Positions 40,082-48,391 of a stretch of 64,000 nucleotides of DNA are shown here, one piece after another. Numbering within the stretch: the first letter of the stretch is position 1; every line of letters begins with the position of its first letter. The position numbers and the translations under genes are program-made. The stretch is from the NCBI GenBank assembly GCA_038237925.1, contig JBBRYF010000001.1, forward strand, positions 186,001 to 250,000, read 5' to 3'. The notes under the pieces were generated by a model. That model saw nothing but the letters and a program-made list of their open reading frames with translations, was not told where the DNA came from and searched no databases. This DNA comes from AC-32 sp038237925. Its GTDB lineage: Bacteria; Actinomycetota; Thermoleophilia; Gaiellales; Gaiellaceae.

Positions 40082-42535
40082 TCAGCCGAGTGAGTCCAGG
40101 GCGAGAGCGACCGCCTCGTCGAGCGTCATCGCGCGGCCCTCGGCGAGGCTGGCCTCGAGCTCGGCGCCCGGGAACGCAAAGACTGGCTGTGCGTAGCGGT
40201 CGCGGTCGCCGGGCTGGAAGACGGCCTCTCCCGACTCCTCGAGCGTCTCGGCGGCGCCCCAGAGGCGGCCGGCTCGCGCCGCGTCGCCGTCGGCTGCGGC
40301 CAGCGCGGCCAGCAACCCGAGCAGGTAGATCAGGTGGAACGAGCTGCGCTCGTGGGTGAACGAGAGGCTCTCGCGCGCCAACACGGCTGCGCGCGAGAGC
40401 TCCCCCTGCTCCCAGAGCATGTCGGCCAGATTGAAGACCTGCCCCGCTTCCCACCACGTGTCGCCAACCTCGCGGGCGAGCTCGATGGTCTGCTCCGTGA
40501 GAGCGATGGCCAACTCACGGTCGCCGCGCTGCCACTCGTCCAACGCGACCATGGACAGCGGGTAGAGCGAGCGATCGCGATCGCCGAGTTCGCGACAGAG
40601 GGCGAGGCTCTCGTCCGTCAGCGCCCTGGCCCGTGCCGGGTCGCCCAGGATCAGCACCGAGGCCGCGAGCATTCGGAGCGTCAAGGCGACCTCCGGCTTG
40701 TCTCCCAGCTCGCGGAAGACCGCGAGGGCTTCCTCCGCAAGCGCGGCTGCGCGCGCGTAATCGCCCGCCAGGAAAGGAGCGGTGCTCAGCTCTCTGAGAG
40801 CCCTTGCGCGCATGTCCTTGGGAGCGTCCGGCGTGGCCTCGATCGCTTCCGTCAACCAGCCATTGGCCTCCTGGTGGGCGCTGCGGACAACCCAGAAGGG
40901 ACCTAGAGCGATCGTCATCCGCAGCGCAAGCAATGGCTTGCCGCCGTCGAGCGCCCAGCGCATCGCCGCGCGGCAGTTGTCGCGCTCCGCTTCGAAGCGG
41001 CTGCGCCACTCCGGGGGGTAGTTCGCGCCCCTCTTCTCTCCGGATTCGACCAGCGCCAGAAAGTGCTCCGCGTGGACGCGGGCGACCGCTTCCAGCTCGC
41101 CACTCACGGCGAGGCGCTCGAGCGCGAACTCCCTGATCGTCTCGAGCATGCCGAGCCGGCCGCTTGCCCAACGGCGAATAAGGCTCTGCTCGACAAGCGC
41201 TTCTACCTGGTCGAGCGAGGCGGCGCAGACGACCTCGGCCGCTTCGAGGTCGAAGCTGCCAGCGAAGACGGCCAGGCGGGCGAACAGACCCTGCGCCTCC
41301 GCGTCGAGCAGGTCGTGGCTCCACTCGATGGTGGCCCGCAGCGTGCGCTGACGCTCGGGCGCGTCATGTGCGCCTCCCGTCAGGAGCGGCAGCCGCTGCT
41401 CGAGACGGGCGAGCAGCTGCTCGGGGGAAAGGATCCTCACTCGCGCGGCGGCCAGCTCGATCGCCAGGGGCAGCCCGTCCAGGCGCCGGCAGAGCTCCAC
41501 CACGGCGGGGTCTGGCTGGAAGCTCGCGCGCACCGCCCGCGCCCGCTCCGTGAACAGCTCGCCCGCGTCGGTCTCGGGTAGCGGATCGACCTGGTACTCC
41601 CGCTCCCCAGAGACTCGCAGCGGCGCACGGCTCGTCACGAGCAGCTTGAGGTTCGCACAGCGGCGTAGCAGCTGGCCCAGTTCCCGCGCCGCATCCAGCA
41701 CCTGCTCGAAGTTATCCAGCACGAGCAGCAGATGTTTGGACTCCACGTGATCGCCAAGCCCGTCCTTCGCGCCGATGGTGCCGGCGATGGTGGGAACGAC
41801 CAGCTCGCTCTCGCTCACGCCAGCCAGCGGCACCCAGAAAACGCCGTCCGCGAACGACTCGGCGAGCTCGGCAGCTACCTGCAAGGCAAGCCTCGTCTTA
41901 CCGCTGCCCCCGGGCCCTGTCAGCGTCAGGAGCCGCGTCCCGTTGCCGAGCAGCGCTGTGGTCTCGTCGAGCTCCCGCCGTCGCCCGATCAGCGGGCTAG
42001 GCTGGGCAGGCAGGTTCGTGGCGTTCAGCGTGCGCAGCGGCGGAAACTGGCCGTCACCGAGCTGGAAGAGCGGCTGGGGCGCGGACAAGTCCTTGAGCCG
42101 GTGGGAGCCTAGCGGCCGTAACTCGTCGGCGTCGAGGAAGGACGCTGCGCGCTCCGACACGACGACCTGGCCGCCGTGCGCAGCGGCGCAAATGCGCGCG
42201 GCCCGATGCACGTCCATGCCGGCATACCCCTCCGCCCACACGATCGGCTCGCCTGTGTGAAGGCCCATGCGCACGCGTACCGGGCCTGTGGCCAGCTCTG
42301 CCTGCGTCTCAGCCGCGGCATGCGCGGCCCCGCGGGCATCCGGGAAGGCGATGAAGAAGGCGTCGCCCTGGGTGTCCACCTCGACGCCACCGTGGCGAGC
42401 GAGTGCCTCGCGAACGATGCGGCGCTGCTCGGCCAGCGCGTCCACATAACGCTCGCCCAGCTCCTCGAGGAGGCGCGTCGATCCTTCGATGTCGGTGAAG
42501 AGGAAGGTGACGGTACCGGACGGAAGCTGAGGCAC
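40082..42535 (-). CDS. class III adenylate cyclase / NB-ARC ATPase / TPR regulator
   Basis: 817 residues. N-terminal cyclase homology domain: TVTFLFTDIEGSTRLLEELG (metal Asp), VDTQGDAFFIAFPDARGA, VRMGLHTGEP. Then NB-ARC: LLTLTGPGGSGKTRLALQVA (Walker A), HLLLVLDNFEQVLDAAR (Walker B), SRAPLRVSGE, GLPLAIELAAARVR. The C-terminus is TPR repeats (ARALRELSTAPFLAGDYARA onward). This actinobacterial architecture is a STAND signalling protein; a C-terminal LuxR-type HTH is not present. Output is unknown; it may sense a ligand and make cAMP. Confidence 0.93.
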   Translation of the reverse strand: MPQLPSGTVTFLFTDIEGSTRLLEELGERYVDALAEQRRIVREALARHGGVEVDTQGDAFFIAFPDARGAAHAAAETQAELATGPVRVRMGLHTGEPIVWAEGYAGMDVHRAARICAAAHGGQVVVSERAASFLDADELRPLGSHRLKDLSAPQPLFQLGDGQFPPLRTLNATNLPAQPSPLIGRRRELDETTALLGNGTRLLTLTGPGGSGKTRLALQVAAELAESFADGVFWVPLAGVSESELVVPTIAGTIGAKDGLGDHVESKHLLLVLDNFEQVLDAARELGQLLRRCANLKLLVTSRAPLRVSGEREYQVDPLPETDAGELFTERARAVRASFQPDPAVVELCRRLDGLPLAIELAAARVRILSPEQLLARLEQRLPLLTGGAHDAPERQRTLRATIEWSHDLLDAEAQGLFARLAVFAGSFDLEAAEVVCAASLDQVEALVEQSLIRRWASGRLGMLETIREFALERLAVSGELEAVARVHAEHFLALVESGEKRGANYPPEWRSRFEAERDNCRAAMRWALDGGKPLLALRMTIALGPFWVVRSAHQEANGWLTEAIEATPDAPKDMRARALRELSTAPFLAGDYARAAALAEEALAVFRELGDKPEVALTLRMLAASVLILGDPARARALTDESLALCRELGDRDRSLYPLSMVALDEWQRGDRELAIALTEQTIELAREVGDTWWEAGQVFNLADMLWEQGELSRAAVLARESLSFTHERSSFHLIYLLGLLAALAAADGDAARAGRLWGAAETLEESGEAVFQPGDRDRYAQPVFAFPGAELEASLAEGRAMTLDEAVALALDSLG

Positions 42536-42635
42536 CCCTCAATGATGCGTGACCAACGGTCGTACGTCACCCAGAAACGCCGTCCCGTCGAGGCACGCTG
42601 GCCGACCCGAGCAGCCGTCGTATGATCCTGGATCG

Positions 42636-43029
42636 ATGGCAACTCACCACGCGGCGTGTAGCTGCGGCCAGCTTCGCCTTACTGCCGAGGGTGATTCTGT
42701 CCGGGTCTCGATCTGTCACTGCCTCGCCTGCCAGCGGCGAACCGGCAGCGTTTCGGCGTACAGGCCCGATTCGATGTGAGCCAGGTTCAGATCGAAGGAC
42801 AGTGGACCGAGTACGTGCGCATATCTGACGGCGATGAGGAGAGAACGTTCCGCTTCTGTCCTGACTGCGGGAGCACGGTTTCTTCCAAACCAAATCGGCG
42901 CCAGACATCGTCGGTGTTCCAGCCGGAGCGTTCGCTGATCCCGCGTTTCCCACGCCGCGGGTCTCTGTCTGGGAGTCCCGTCGGCATTTGTGGGTCGAGT
43001 TGCCGACCGCACTCGAGCACCACGCCTGA
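42636..43029 (+). pseudogene. GFA-family (Mss4-fold) zinc protein, two frameshifts
   Basis: ATG at 42636: HHAACSCGQLRLTAEGDSV, ICHCLACQRRTGS are the zinc ligands of GFA proteins. Near 42757 one base is missing (continuing VQARFDVSQVQIEGQWTEYV and FRFCPDCGSTV); near 42880 another (continuing FFQTKSAPDIVGVPAGAF to HHA and a stop at 43029). Repaired, it is 131 residues and closely resembles the intact protein at 57001 (same SCGQLRLTAEGD and CLACQRRTGS). A decaying paralogue. Confidence 0.8.
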
Positions 43030-43041
43030 GCCGCTTCGGGT

Positions 43042-43523
43042 GACATTCCCGAGCACTGGCCCACCCGAGTCTGCTCAGGTTCGGCGCGAGTGCGCGACGA
43101 AGCCAGCGACAATCAGGCCGGCACCCGCGACGAGCCACGGCAGCGGATTCAGATGCTGGTCACAGCCGGAGCCGGTCGCCGTATGCCAGCAGGTTGTGCC
43201 GGGACCATCGCGCTGCACCCACGCCACGTAGAGGAGAAGTGTCCCCGCCCCCGTAAGCAGGCCGAAGGCTGAGCGACGGACTCCTCGTCGAGTCCAAAGG
43301 AACACGCCGAACAAGGCAACCAGCAAGAGCAGCAGCGGCCCGAGCGAAACGGCGCCCAGTGCCCCAGCCGATCCAAGTAGCGCCCACACGAAGAACCAGC
43401 CCCATCCATCTGAGCGCCGAGCAATCTGCGGAACGAGGTTCATCCAACCTCCTGTGAGCCTGGACAAAGACTAGATCCTCGCTCCCGGCTCAGGGGACAT
43501 TCCTGAACGCTGGCCCAGTCGAG
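43042..43523. repeat. 28-bp imperfect direct repeats flanking the gene at 43075
   Basis: 43042-43069 and 43496-43523 share GACATTCC-n-GA-n-C-n-CTGGCCCA and end CGAG, 23 of 28 matching. They enclose the membrane-protein gene like the borders of a cassette. Confidence 0.6.
43075..43443 (-). CDS. small membrane protein, unknown
   Basis: 122 residues, four hydrophobic segments (WFFVWALLGSAGALGAVSL; LLLLLVALFGVFLW; GLLTGAGTLLLYVAW; WLVAGAGLIVAGFVA) with Cys in TTCWHTATGSGCDQH between the last two. ATG at 43443 has a perfect GGAGG 4 bases upstream. No known family. Opposite strand to its neighbours and bounded by 28-bp direct repeats. Confidence 0.7.
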   Translation of the reverse strand: MNLVPQIARRSDGWGWFFVWALLGSAGALGAVSLGPLLLLLVALFGVFLWTRRGVRRSAFGLLTGAGTLLLYVAWVQRDGPGTTCWHTATGSGCDQHLNPLPWLVAGAGLIVAGFVAHSRRT

Positions 43524-43667
43524 GGTTGTGCCAGATTTCTACGCGCTGCAGTTCGGGCCGACTATGCCTTGTCGACGCGAGGCGTCACCGCAGCCGCGAC
43601 TCTCGCTTCGAGCTGACCGCAATCGCTCGGGAACCACAGCCCCTCAGCCGGTGTAGAAGTAGATGTC

Positions 43668-44618
43668 TTGAAGAACCGCCCGAGCCTCTTGTTCGCGCTC
43701 GCGGTGCTGGTGGCGGGCGGCGGCGCAGGTAGCGCGCCGGCGACTCGCCAGATCCCACCGGCGCCGCGCGCAGGCCTGCACGGACTGATCGCCTACAGCA
43801 CGAGCGGCGGCGATATCTGGGCAATGCGTGCCGATGGGAGCCACCGGCGGCGGCTGACGCGCTCCGGGCGCGGGATCGACTTTGATCCGGACTTCTCTCC
43901 GGACGGGAGGCGCATCGTCTTCCGCAGCTCGCGCGGGCGCTACGAGCCCGACCGCTACGGCATCGGGCTTGAGGCGATCCGCGTCGTCGACGCGCGCACG
44001 CGGCGGCAGCGGCAGATCCAGCCGCGCACCGGCGGCCTCTTCCCGGCGTGGTCGCCCGACGGCGCCGCGATCGCGTTCAGCGGACTGCGCTTTGACGGCG
44101 CGTCAGTCGACACGATCCAGCTGATGCGGCCAGACGGGAGCGGCGTCGCCGACCTCGGCATGCCGGGCGAGGTGGCCACGTGGTCGCCGGATGGGAAGAC
44201 GATCGCCTTCGCCTCCCATTCCGGGGACGGCAACTGGGCCGTGTGGACGATGCGCCGCGACGGGGGCGATCCACGGCAGCTGACACACCCCCTGCTGCGG
44301 CCGCCGGCCGGTGCCCACGGCGACTACCCTGCCGCCTGGTCGCCGGACGGCTCGCGGATCCTCTACAGCTCGGAGGCCCGGGGCGACCGCGAGCTCTACG
44401 TGAGGAACGCGGACGGGTCGGGCAAGCGGCGCATCACGCACTGGCGCGGCGACGACAGCCCAAACGGCTGGCTGCCCGACGGGCGGATCGTCTTCGCGCA
44501 CTTCCGCGGCTCGGAGCCTCTGCCGCACTGGTACTTGATCAAGTCCGACGGCAGCGGGCTGCGCTCGCTCCCGCGTCTCTACGGCGCCGGCGATCCGCTG
44601 GACTGGCTCGTGCGCTGA
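43668..44618 (+). CDS. TolB/PD40-type beta-propeller exported protein
   Basis: 316 residues. TTG start, signal peptide PSLLFALAVLVAGGGAGSA. Repeats of the WD40-like PD40 type: DPDFSPDGRRIVFRSSRG, PAWSPDGAAIAFSGLRF, ATWSPDGKTIAFASHSG, AAWSPDGSRILYSSEAR. A propeller in the periplasm or cell wall space; partner unknown. The upstream 224 bp hold the second 28-bp repeat. No downstream gene within 539 bp. Confidence 0.84.
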   Translation: MKNRPSLLFALAVLVAGGGAGSAPATRQIPPAPRAGLHGLIAYSTSGGDIWAMRADGSHRRRLTRSGRGIDFDPDFSPDGRRIVFRSSRGRYEPDRYGIGLEAIRVVDARTRRQRQIQPRTGGLFPAWSPDGAAIAFSGLRFDGASVDTIQLMRPDGSGVADLGMPGEVATWSPDGKTIAFASHSGDGNWAVWTMRRDGGDPRQLTHPLLRPPAGAHGDYPAAWSPDGSRILYSSEARGDRELYVRNADGSGKRRITHWRGDDSPNGWLPDGRIVFAHFRGSEPLPHWYLIKSDGSGLRSLPRLYGAGDPLDWLVR

Positions 44619-45037
44619 GCCGAGATCACATCGACTGCACGGCCAGGAACGCGGCCGACATATGTCGCGATTGGTCGCTGGATAACCCGTCTCGCTGCGC
44701 TTACGAGCCGGCTGCTTGCTTCTGGGTGAGGGTGTAGGTAAGAAGAGAGGGGATATTCTTTCCGACAGCCGCCGAGAGATCAGGCATTTCGACGGTGCCC
44801 GCGCCGAAGATTGGGCGGGCGTTCGGCTCGCTGCCCGCCGCTTCCACGGGCTAAGTCTAAGTCAGAGCGGGGTACTCCCGCGCGACTCCAGCGCCAGTCG
44901 GCGCGAGAGCTGAGCGTACGTTTGCGCGTACAGACTTGTCTCTACAGGCCGCGGTTTGCTGTAACTCGTTGCAGAGCGAAGGGGGCGATTTCCAGGCTAA
45001 TCGCCCTTAGCCGCGTCTAGCTGCAACCTCTCGGTCG
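44619..45037. other. 419-bp non-coding stretch leading to attR
   Basis: No supported ORF. Contains TGAGCGTAC at 44911-44919 and an imperfect hairpin GCGCGACT...AGTCGGCGCG near 44880-44905, plausible arm-type sites for the integrase. Confidence 0.5.
44911..44919 (+). repeat. 9-mer TGAGCGTAC, copy 4
   Basis: 119 bp inside attR; mirrors the copy 59 bp inside attL. Confidence 0.5.
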
Positions 45038-45082
45038 GGACTCATAATCCGTTGGTCCCTGGTTCGAATCCAGGCGGGCCCA
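45038..45082 (+). repeat. attR: displaced 3' half of the tRNA gene
   Basis: Exactly repeats 24167-24211. No matching 5' half lies upstream (ACCTCTCGGTCG), so this is not a functional tRNA but the original chromosomal 3' end pushed away by integration. Confidence 0.9.
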
Positions 45083-45157
45083 CTTCGGAAGTTGCTGCAC
45101 CTGGCGCTTTCCCGATCCAGACAGGCGTAGTTGGAAGGAGCAACGTTGCATTCCCGA

Positions 45158-46631
45158 TCAATCCAGAAGCGCCGCGACCTGCTTCCGGTACGGCTCGCCC
45201 TCGTACTCGTGCAGCGGGTGCGGCTCGAGCTGGTGCTCGCGGATCTCGCCTCGGCGGCGGACGTAGAGGGTCGGGACGATCGTGCCGGATTCGTCGACCT
45301 CCACGCTCGCGGCCGCGCCGTCGGCGTCGCTCGAGTCGAGGAAGTGCGCGAGCGGGACGACGCCCTCGTCGACGTGCCGGCCGTCCGCCGACGAGACGAA
45401 GCGGCAGAGGTAGCCCTTCTGCACCCAGAGCTCGGGCGCGCTCGTCAGCTCATGGAGCAGGAACGGGACGACGTCGTCCACCGGCTCCCGCGGCGGCACG
45501 TGGTCCTCCAGCCGCTGCGCGAGATGCCGCGCGAGGACGCGGGCGTTGTAGCGGAAGCCGTTCACGGAGCTCGAGCTCGCGCCCGCGCCGCGTTTCCCGA
45601 GCCCGCGCGCTCCCTGCGAGGCGTTCCCGGCGAAGAAAACGCCCGGCAGCGAGACGCTCTCCCAGAACGGCGTCAGCGCGGGGATGCGCCCGTCGGCGAC
45701 GGTCACGAGCCCGAGCTCGGGCAGGTTCTGCAGCGGCGTCTGGAAGCCCGTCGCCGCGATCACGTCGTCGACCTCGAACTCGAGCGTCCCGTCCCAGGTC
45801 GTCCCGTGCGTGACGACGCGGAATCGCTCGGCCACGCGCTCGATCCGCTCGATCGTCACGTCGATGACGTACGTGCCGGGCCCGCCGCGCGCGTACTCGT
45901 CGTAGGGGTGGAGGTAGTGGACTCGGAGAGCCGAGAGCGCCAGCGCGTCGGTCTGCACCGGCCGCGGCGAGCCGAGCACGATCGACCGCGCCCACGGCAG
46001 GATCCCCTGCGCGACCTCGAAGCCGGAGTTGCGCTTGCCGACGACGAAGACGTCGCGGCCGGCGTAGCGCTTGGGCTGGAGCGTGTCGACGTAGTGTGCC
46101 GCGTGCTCGAGGCCCGGCACCTCGGCGCGCCACGGCTCGGTCACGCCGAGCGCGAAGACGGCCGCGCGGCAGCGGTACTCGCCGTCGCTCGTCTCCAGCA
46201 CGAGCCGGGTCGCCTTCCTGCCGCGCCGACTCCCAGGTGCAGCCGTACCGCACCTCGAGCTCCGCGCGCTCGGCGAACGCGGCGAGACCGGACTCCATCT
46301 CGGCCCGCGACGGGAGGTCGAACGCCCGGTCCATCAGGTCCGGCACGAGCGCCTTCAGCTCCGGCTCGTCCGCGAGCAGGCTGTTGTGGTCGTACCACTC
46401 GTACTCGCGCGAGGTCCGCTCGACCGGCGCGTCAGGCTTCGTCCACGTGATCAGCCGCTGGAAGATCGGGAAGCGCTGGAACATCCCGCCCGGCTTCTCG
46501 TCACGCGAGATCACCGCGTGCCGGACGCCGAGTCGGCGCAGGCAGTAGCTCGTCTGCAGCCCGCCGGGGCCGCTGCCGACGACGACGACGTCGTAGTCGC
46601 CGGGCGGGAACGCCCGCTCTACGGCCGCCAC
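45158..46631 (-). pseudogene. flavin-containing monooxygenase-like protein, frameshifted near 46215
   Basis: GTG at 46631, overlapping the cNMP gene stop, opens YDVVVVGSGPGGLQTSYCL, the first Rossmann loop. Coding runs to VRYGCTWESA, then shifts frame; TRLVLETSDGEYRCRAAVFA continues with VFVVGKRNSGFEVAQGILPW (NADPH loop) and DVIAATGFQT. Repaired length about 491 residues. The family oxygenates N- or S-containing substrates or aldehydes/ketones. Probably active in relatives; here one indel or assembly error. Confidence 0.8.
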
Positions 46632-47029
46632 TCGACCGTGCTCTGGAGGCGCCGGGCCTCCATGCGCAGCAGGCGCAGCATGAACTCCGGGCGATCGAGC
46701 AGCAGGCGCTCGAGCTGCGCGCCGGGGATGACCAGGCAGCGGAGCACGGAGACCGCGGCGACGTCCGCGGTGGGCGGCTCGCCCGTGAGCGCCGAGATCT
46801 CGCCGAAGAAGTCGCCGCGCGCGAGTTGGTGGCGCTCCTCGCCGGCAATCTCGACCGCCGCCTCGCCGTCGAGGATGACGTAGAAGTTGCCGCCGCTGAG
46901 CCCGCGCCGTAGCACGCGCTCGCCGGCGGCGAAGACATCCTCCTCGTGCGAGTGGGCGACCGCCTCGAGCTGCGACGGGGTGAGGTCGGCGAAGAGGGCC
47001 AGCTGGCCCAGCGTCTCGGCGATGCTCAT
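46619..47029 (-). CDS. cyclic-nucleotide-binding domain protein
   Basis: 136 residues, a single cNMP domain: LFADLTPSQLEAVAHSHEED opens it, VLRRGLSGGNFYVILDGEAAV is the beta roll, and the phosphate cassette is RGDFFGEISALTGEPPTADV (G-E-x7-P-x-T/A). No DNA-binding domain. It overlaps the following monooxygenase, and related proteins fuse the two, so it likely gates or localises that enzyme. Confidence 0.88.
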   Translation of the reverse strand: MSIAETLGQLALFADLTPSQLEAVAHSHEEDVFAAGERVLRRGLSGGNFYVILDGEAAVEIAGEERHQLARGDFFGEISALTGEPPTADVAAVSVLRCLVIPGAQLERLLLDRPEFMLRLLRMEARRLQSTVEWRP

Positions 47030-47041
47030 GTGCGGTTTCTA

Positions 47042-48388
47042 CTAGAAGGCGCTGAGCCAGACGGCGGTGCCGTGCCCATTTCGCCGCTGGTAGCCGTCCT
47101 CGGCCGAGAAGCGCAGCTTCTTCGGGCCCGTGTCGTCGCCGTGCGAGATGAGCATCGGGTCCGGTCCGCGCGAGACGACGATGCACACGTGCTGGCCGCG
47201 GCTCGGTGGCGTCCACACCACCAGGTCGCCCGGCTGCGCCGCGCTTCGCGGGATGCGGCGGCAGTGGTCGAGCATCGAGCCGGTGAACGCCGGCTGGCGC
47301 GAGTCGAAGGCGCCAGGCCCGTTCGGGTTCGGCGCGCCGGCCCAGCAGTAGCAGAGCGTCGCGAACGCCGAGCAGTCCGTCGCGAGCGGGAGCGTCGCCT
47401 TCTTGCCGAGCGCGCCCAGGCGGACGTTCCCGTCCTGCGAGTACGCGATCTTCGAGGTGTTCTTGCAGCCCCAGACGGCCCACTCGACGATCCGCTTGCG
47501 GATCCCCTGCTGCGAGCCCGATTCCTTCTGCCGCTTCGCACGCCGCGCCTTGAAGGCGGCGGGCAGCGGCTTCTTCCTGGAGAGAAAGGCCCTCAGCTGC
47601 GGCCCGAAGGTGCTGTCGCGCGCGGTCGCCGGGTAGCCGAGCTCCCACTTCGCGCGCTGGACCGCGCCGGCGGTCAGCTCGCCGTACTCGCCGTCGGTGT
47701 CGCCGGGATCGAACGAGCCGAACGGGTTCTTCAGCAGGAGCTTCTGAGCCTCCTCGACATCAGGGCCGGTGACATGCGGGTTCGCGAGCTGGAGGATCCG
47801 CGGCCCGGTCTCGACGGCAGCCTTGCCGCCGGTGGCCAGCCGCTTGAGCAGCACCGCCGCGCCGCACTGCTGCGAGACGGCGGTGGGGGAGAAGCGCCCG
47901 TCGGCGACGTACTTCCCTTTGGCGTAGTGGTTGGAGAAGCTCCAGAGGTACGGCGAGGGGACGCCGGGATGATGGTCGCGGTAGCCGAATCCGTTGTAGC
48001 CCTCGAGCTTGTAGAGCGTCCCCGGCACGCTCCAGTCCTTCCAGTTGCCGAACCCCTGGTAGGTGAGCGCGTCGATCGCGCTCGTCTCCCATGAGAACGG
48101 CGGCCGGCCGTTCTTCGGGCGACCGGCGGGCACGTGCGTCGTCCGCGCGTTCAGGGGGTCGCCGTTGTGCAGGTGTCTGGTGAAATCGCTGCCGGCCTCG
48201 AGCGAGTGGATGATCGCGACGACGTACCAGGGCATCCCGAGCGCCTTGGCGACCTTCTGGTAGCGGGCGCGGTTCGCCGTCATCCTGCGGACGAGCTGGT
48301 CGACCGCCGCCCGGCGATTCGGCCGGATCAGCAGCGAGGCGTAGAGCAGGTCGTAGTTGCGGCGAGCGGATTGGGTCAGCGCGGCCAC
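47042..48388 (-). CDS. peptidoglycan hydrolase-like protein (lysozyme-like, PG-binding, CHAP/NlpC domains)
   Basis: 448 residues. N-terminal helical domain with YVVAIIHSLEAGSDFTRHLH and ALTYQGFGNWKDWS, like secretion-activator/lysozyme-family proteins (Glu as candidate catalyst). Middle: PG_binding_1-like GSFDPGDTDGEYGELTAGAV. C-terminal thiol-peptidase: Cys in ATDCSAFATLCYCWAG, His in SRGQHVCIVVSRG. No signal peptide is visible, so export is unclear. Stop lies 12 bp from the next gene. Confidence 0.78.
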   Translation of the reverse strand: MAALTQSARRNYDLLYASLLIRPNRRAAVDQLVRRMTANRARYQKVAKALGMPWYVVAIIHSLEAGSDFTRHLHNGDPLNARTTHVPAGRPKNGRPPFSWETSAIDALTYQGFGNWKDWSVPGTLYKLEGYNGFGYRDHHPGVPSPYLWSFSNHYAKGKYVADGRFSPTAVSQQCGAAVLLKRLATGGKAAVETGPRILQLANPHVTGPDVEEAQKLLLKNPFGSFDPGDTDGEYGELTAGAVQRAKWELGYPATARDSTFGPQLRAFLSRKKPLPAAFKARRAKRQKESGSQQGIRKRIVEWAVWGCKNTSKIAYSQDGNVRLGALGKKATLPLATDCSAFATLCYCWAGAPNPNGPGAFDSRQPAFTGSMLDHCRRIPRSAAQPGDLVVWTPPSRGQHVCIVVSRGPDPMLISHGDDTGPKKLRFSAEDGYQRRNGHGTAVWLSAF

Positions 48389-48391
48389 GGC

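Larger units (their letters stand above)
24212..45082. mobile_element. integrative element / genomic island of about 20.9 kb in a tRNA gene
   Basis: Bounds are the 45-bp tRNA repeats. The integrase gene lies 118 bp from attL and points inward. Integrase-end genes: integrase, small membrane protein, excisionase-like HTH, coiled-coil peptide, winged-helix/zinc-finger protein, MarR, HGG protein. Cargo: VOC, HAD, choline-kinase-like, permease, FAD-GcvT dehydrogenase, S58 remnant, YihY. Far end: second HGG protein, cyclase/NB-ARC regulator, decayed GFA, membrane protein, propeller. No terminase, capsid, relaxase or type IV secretion gene is seen, so it is probably a satellite-like or non-autonomous island. 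GC is similar to the host except for AT-richer patches near 27.3 and 28.2 kb. Confidence 0.82.

Noticed and set aside
45038..45082. Second tRNA gene
   Set aside because: It has the 3' half only; the bases upstream cannot form an acceptor or D arm, so it is an att site.
24212..45082. Prophage or conjugative element
   Set aside because: No terminase, portal, capsid, tail, lysis, relaxase or coupling-protein genes can be recognised; called an integrative island instead.
45450..47648. 732-residue minus-strand reading frame
   Set aside because: It is a composite: only the middle (about 46215-46631) is the flavoprotein N-terminus; the rest is antisense or out-of-frame to the cNMP and hydrolase genes.
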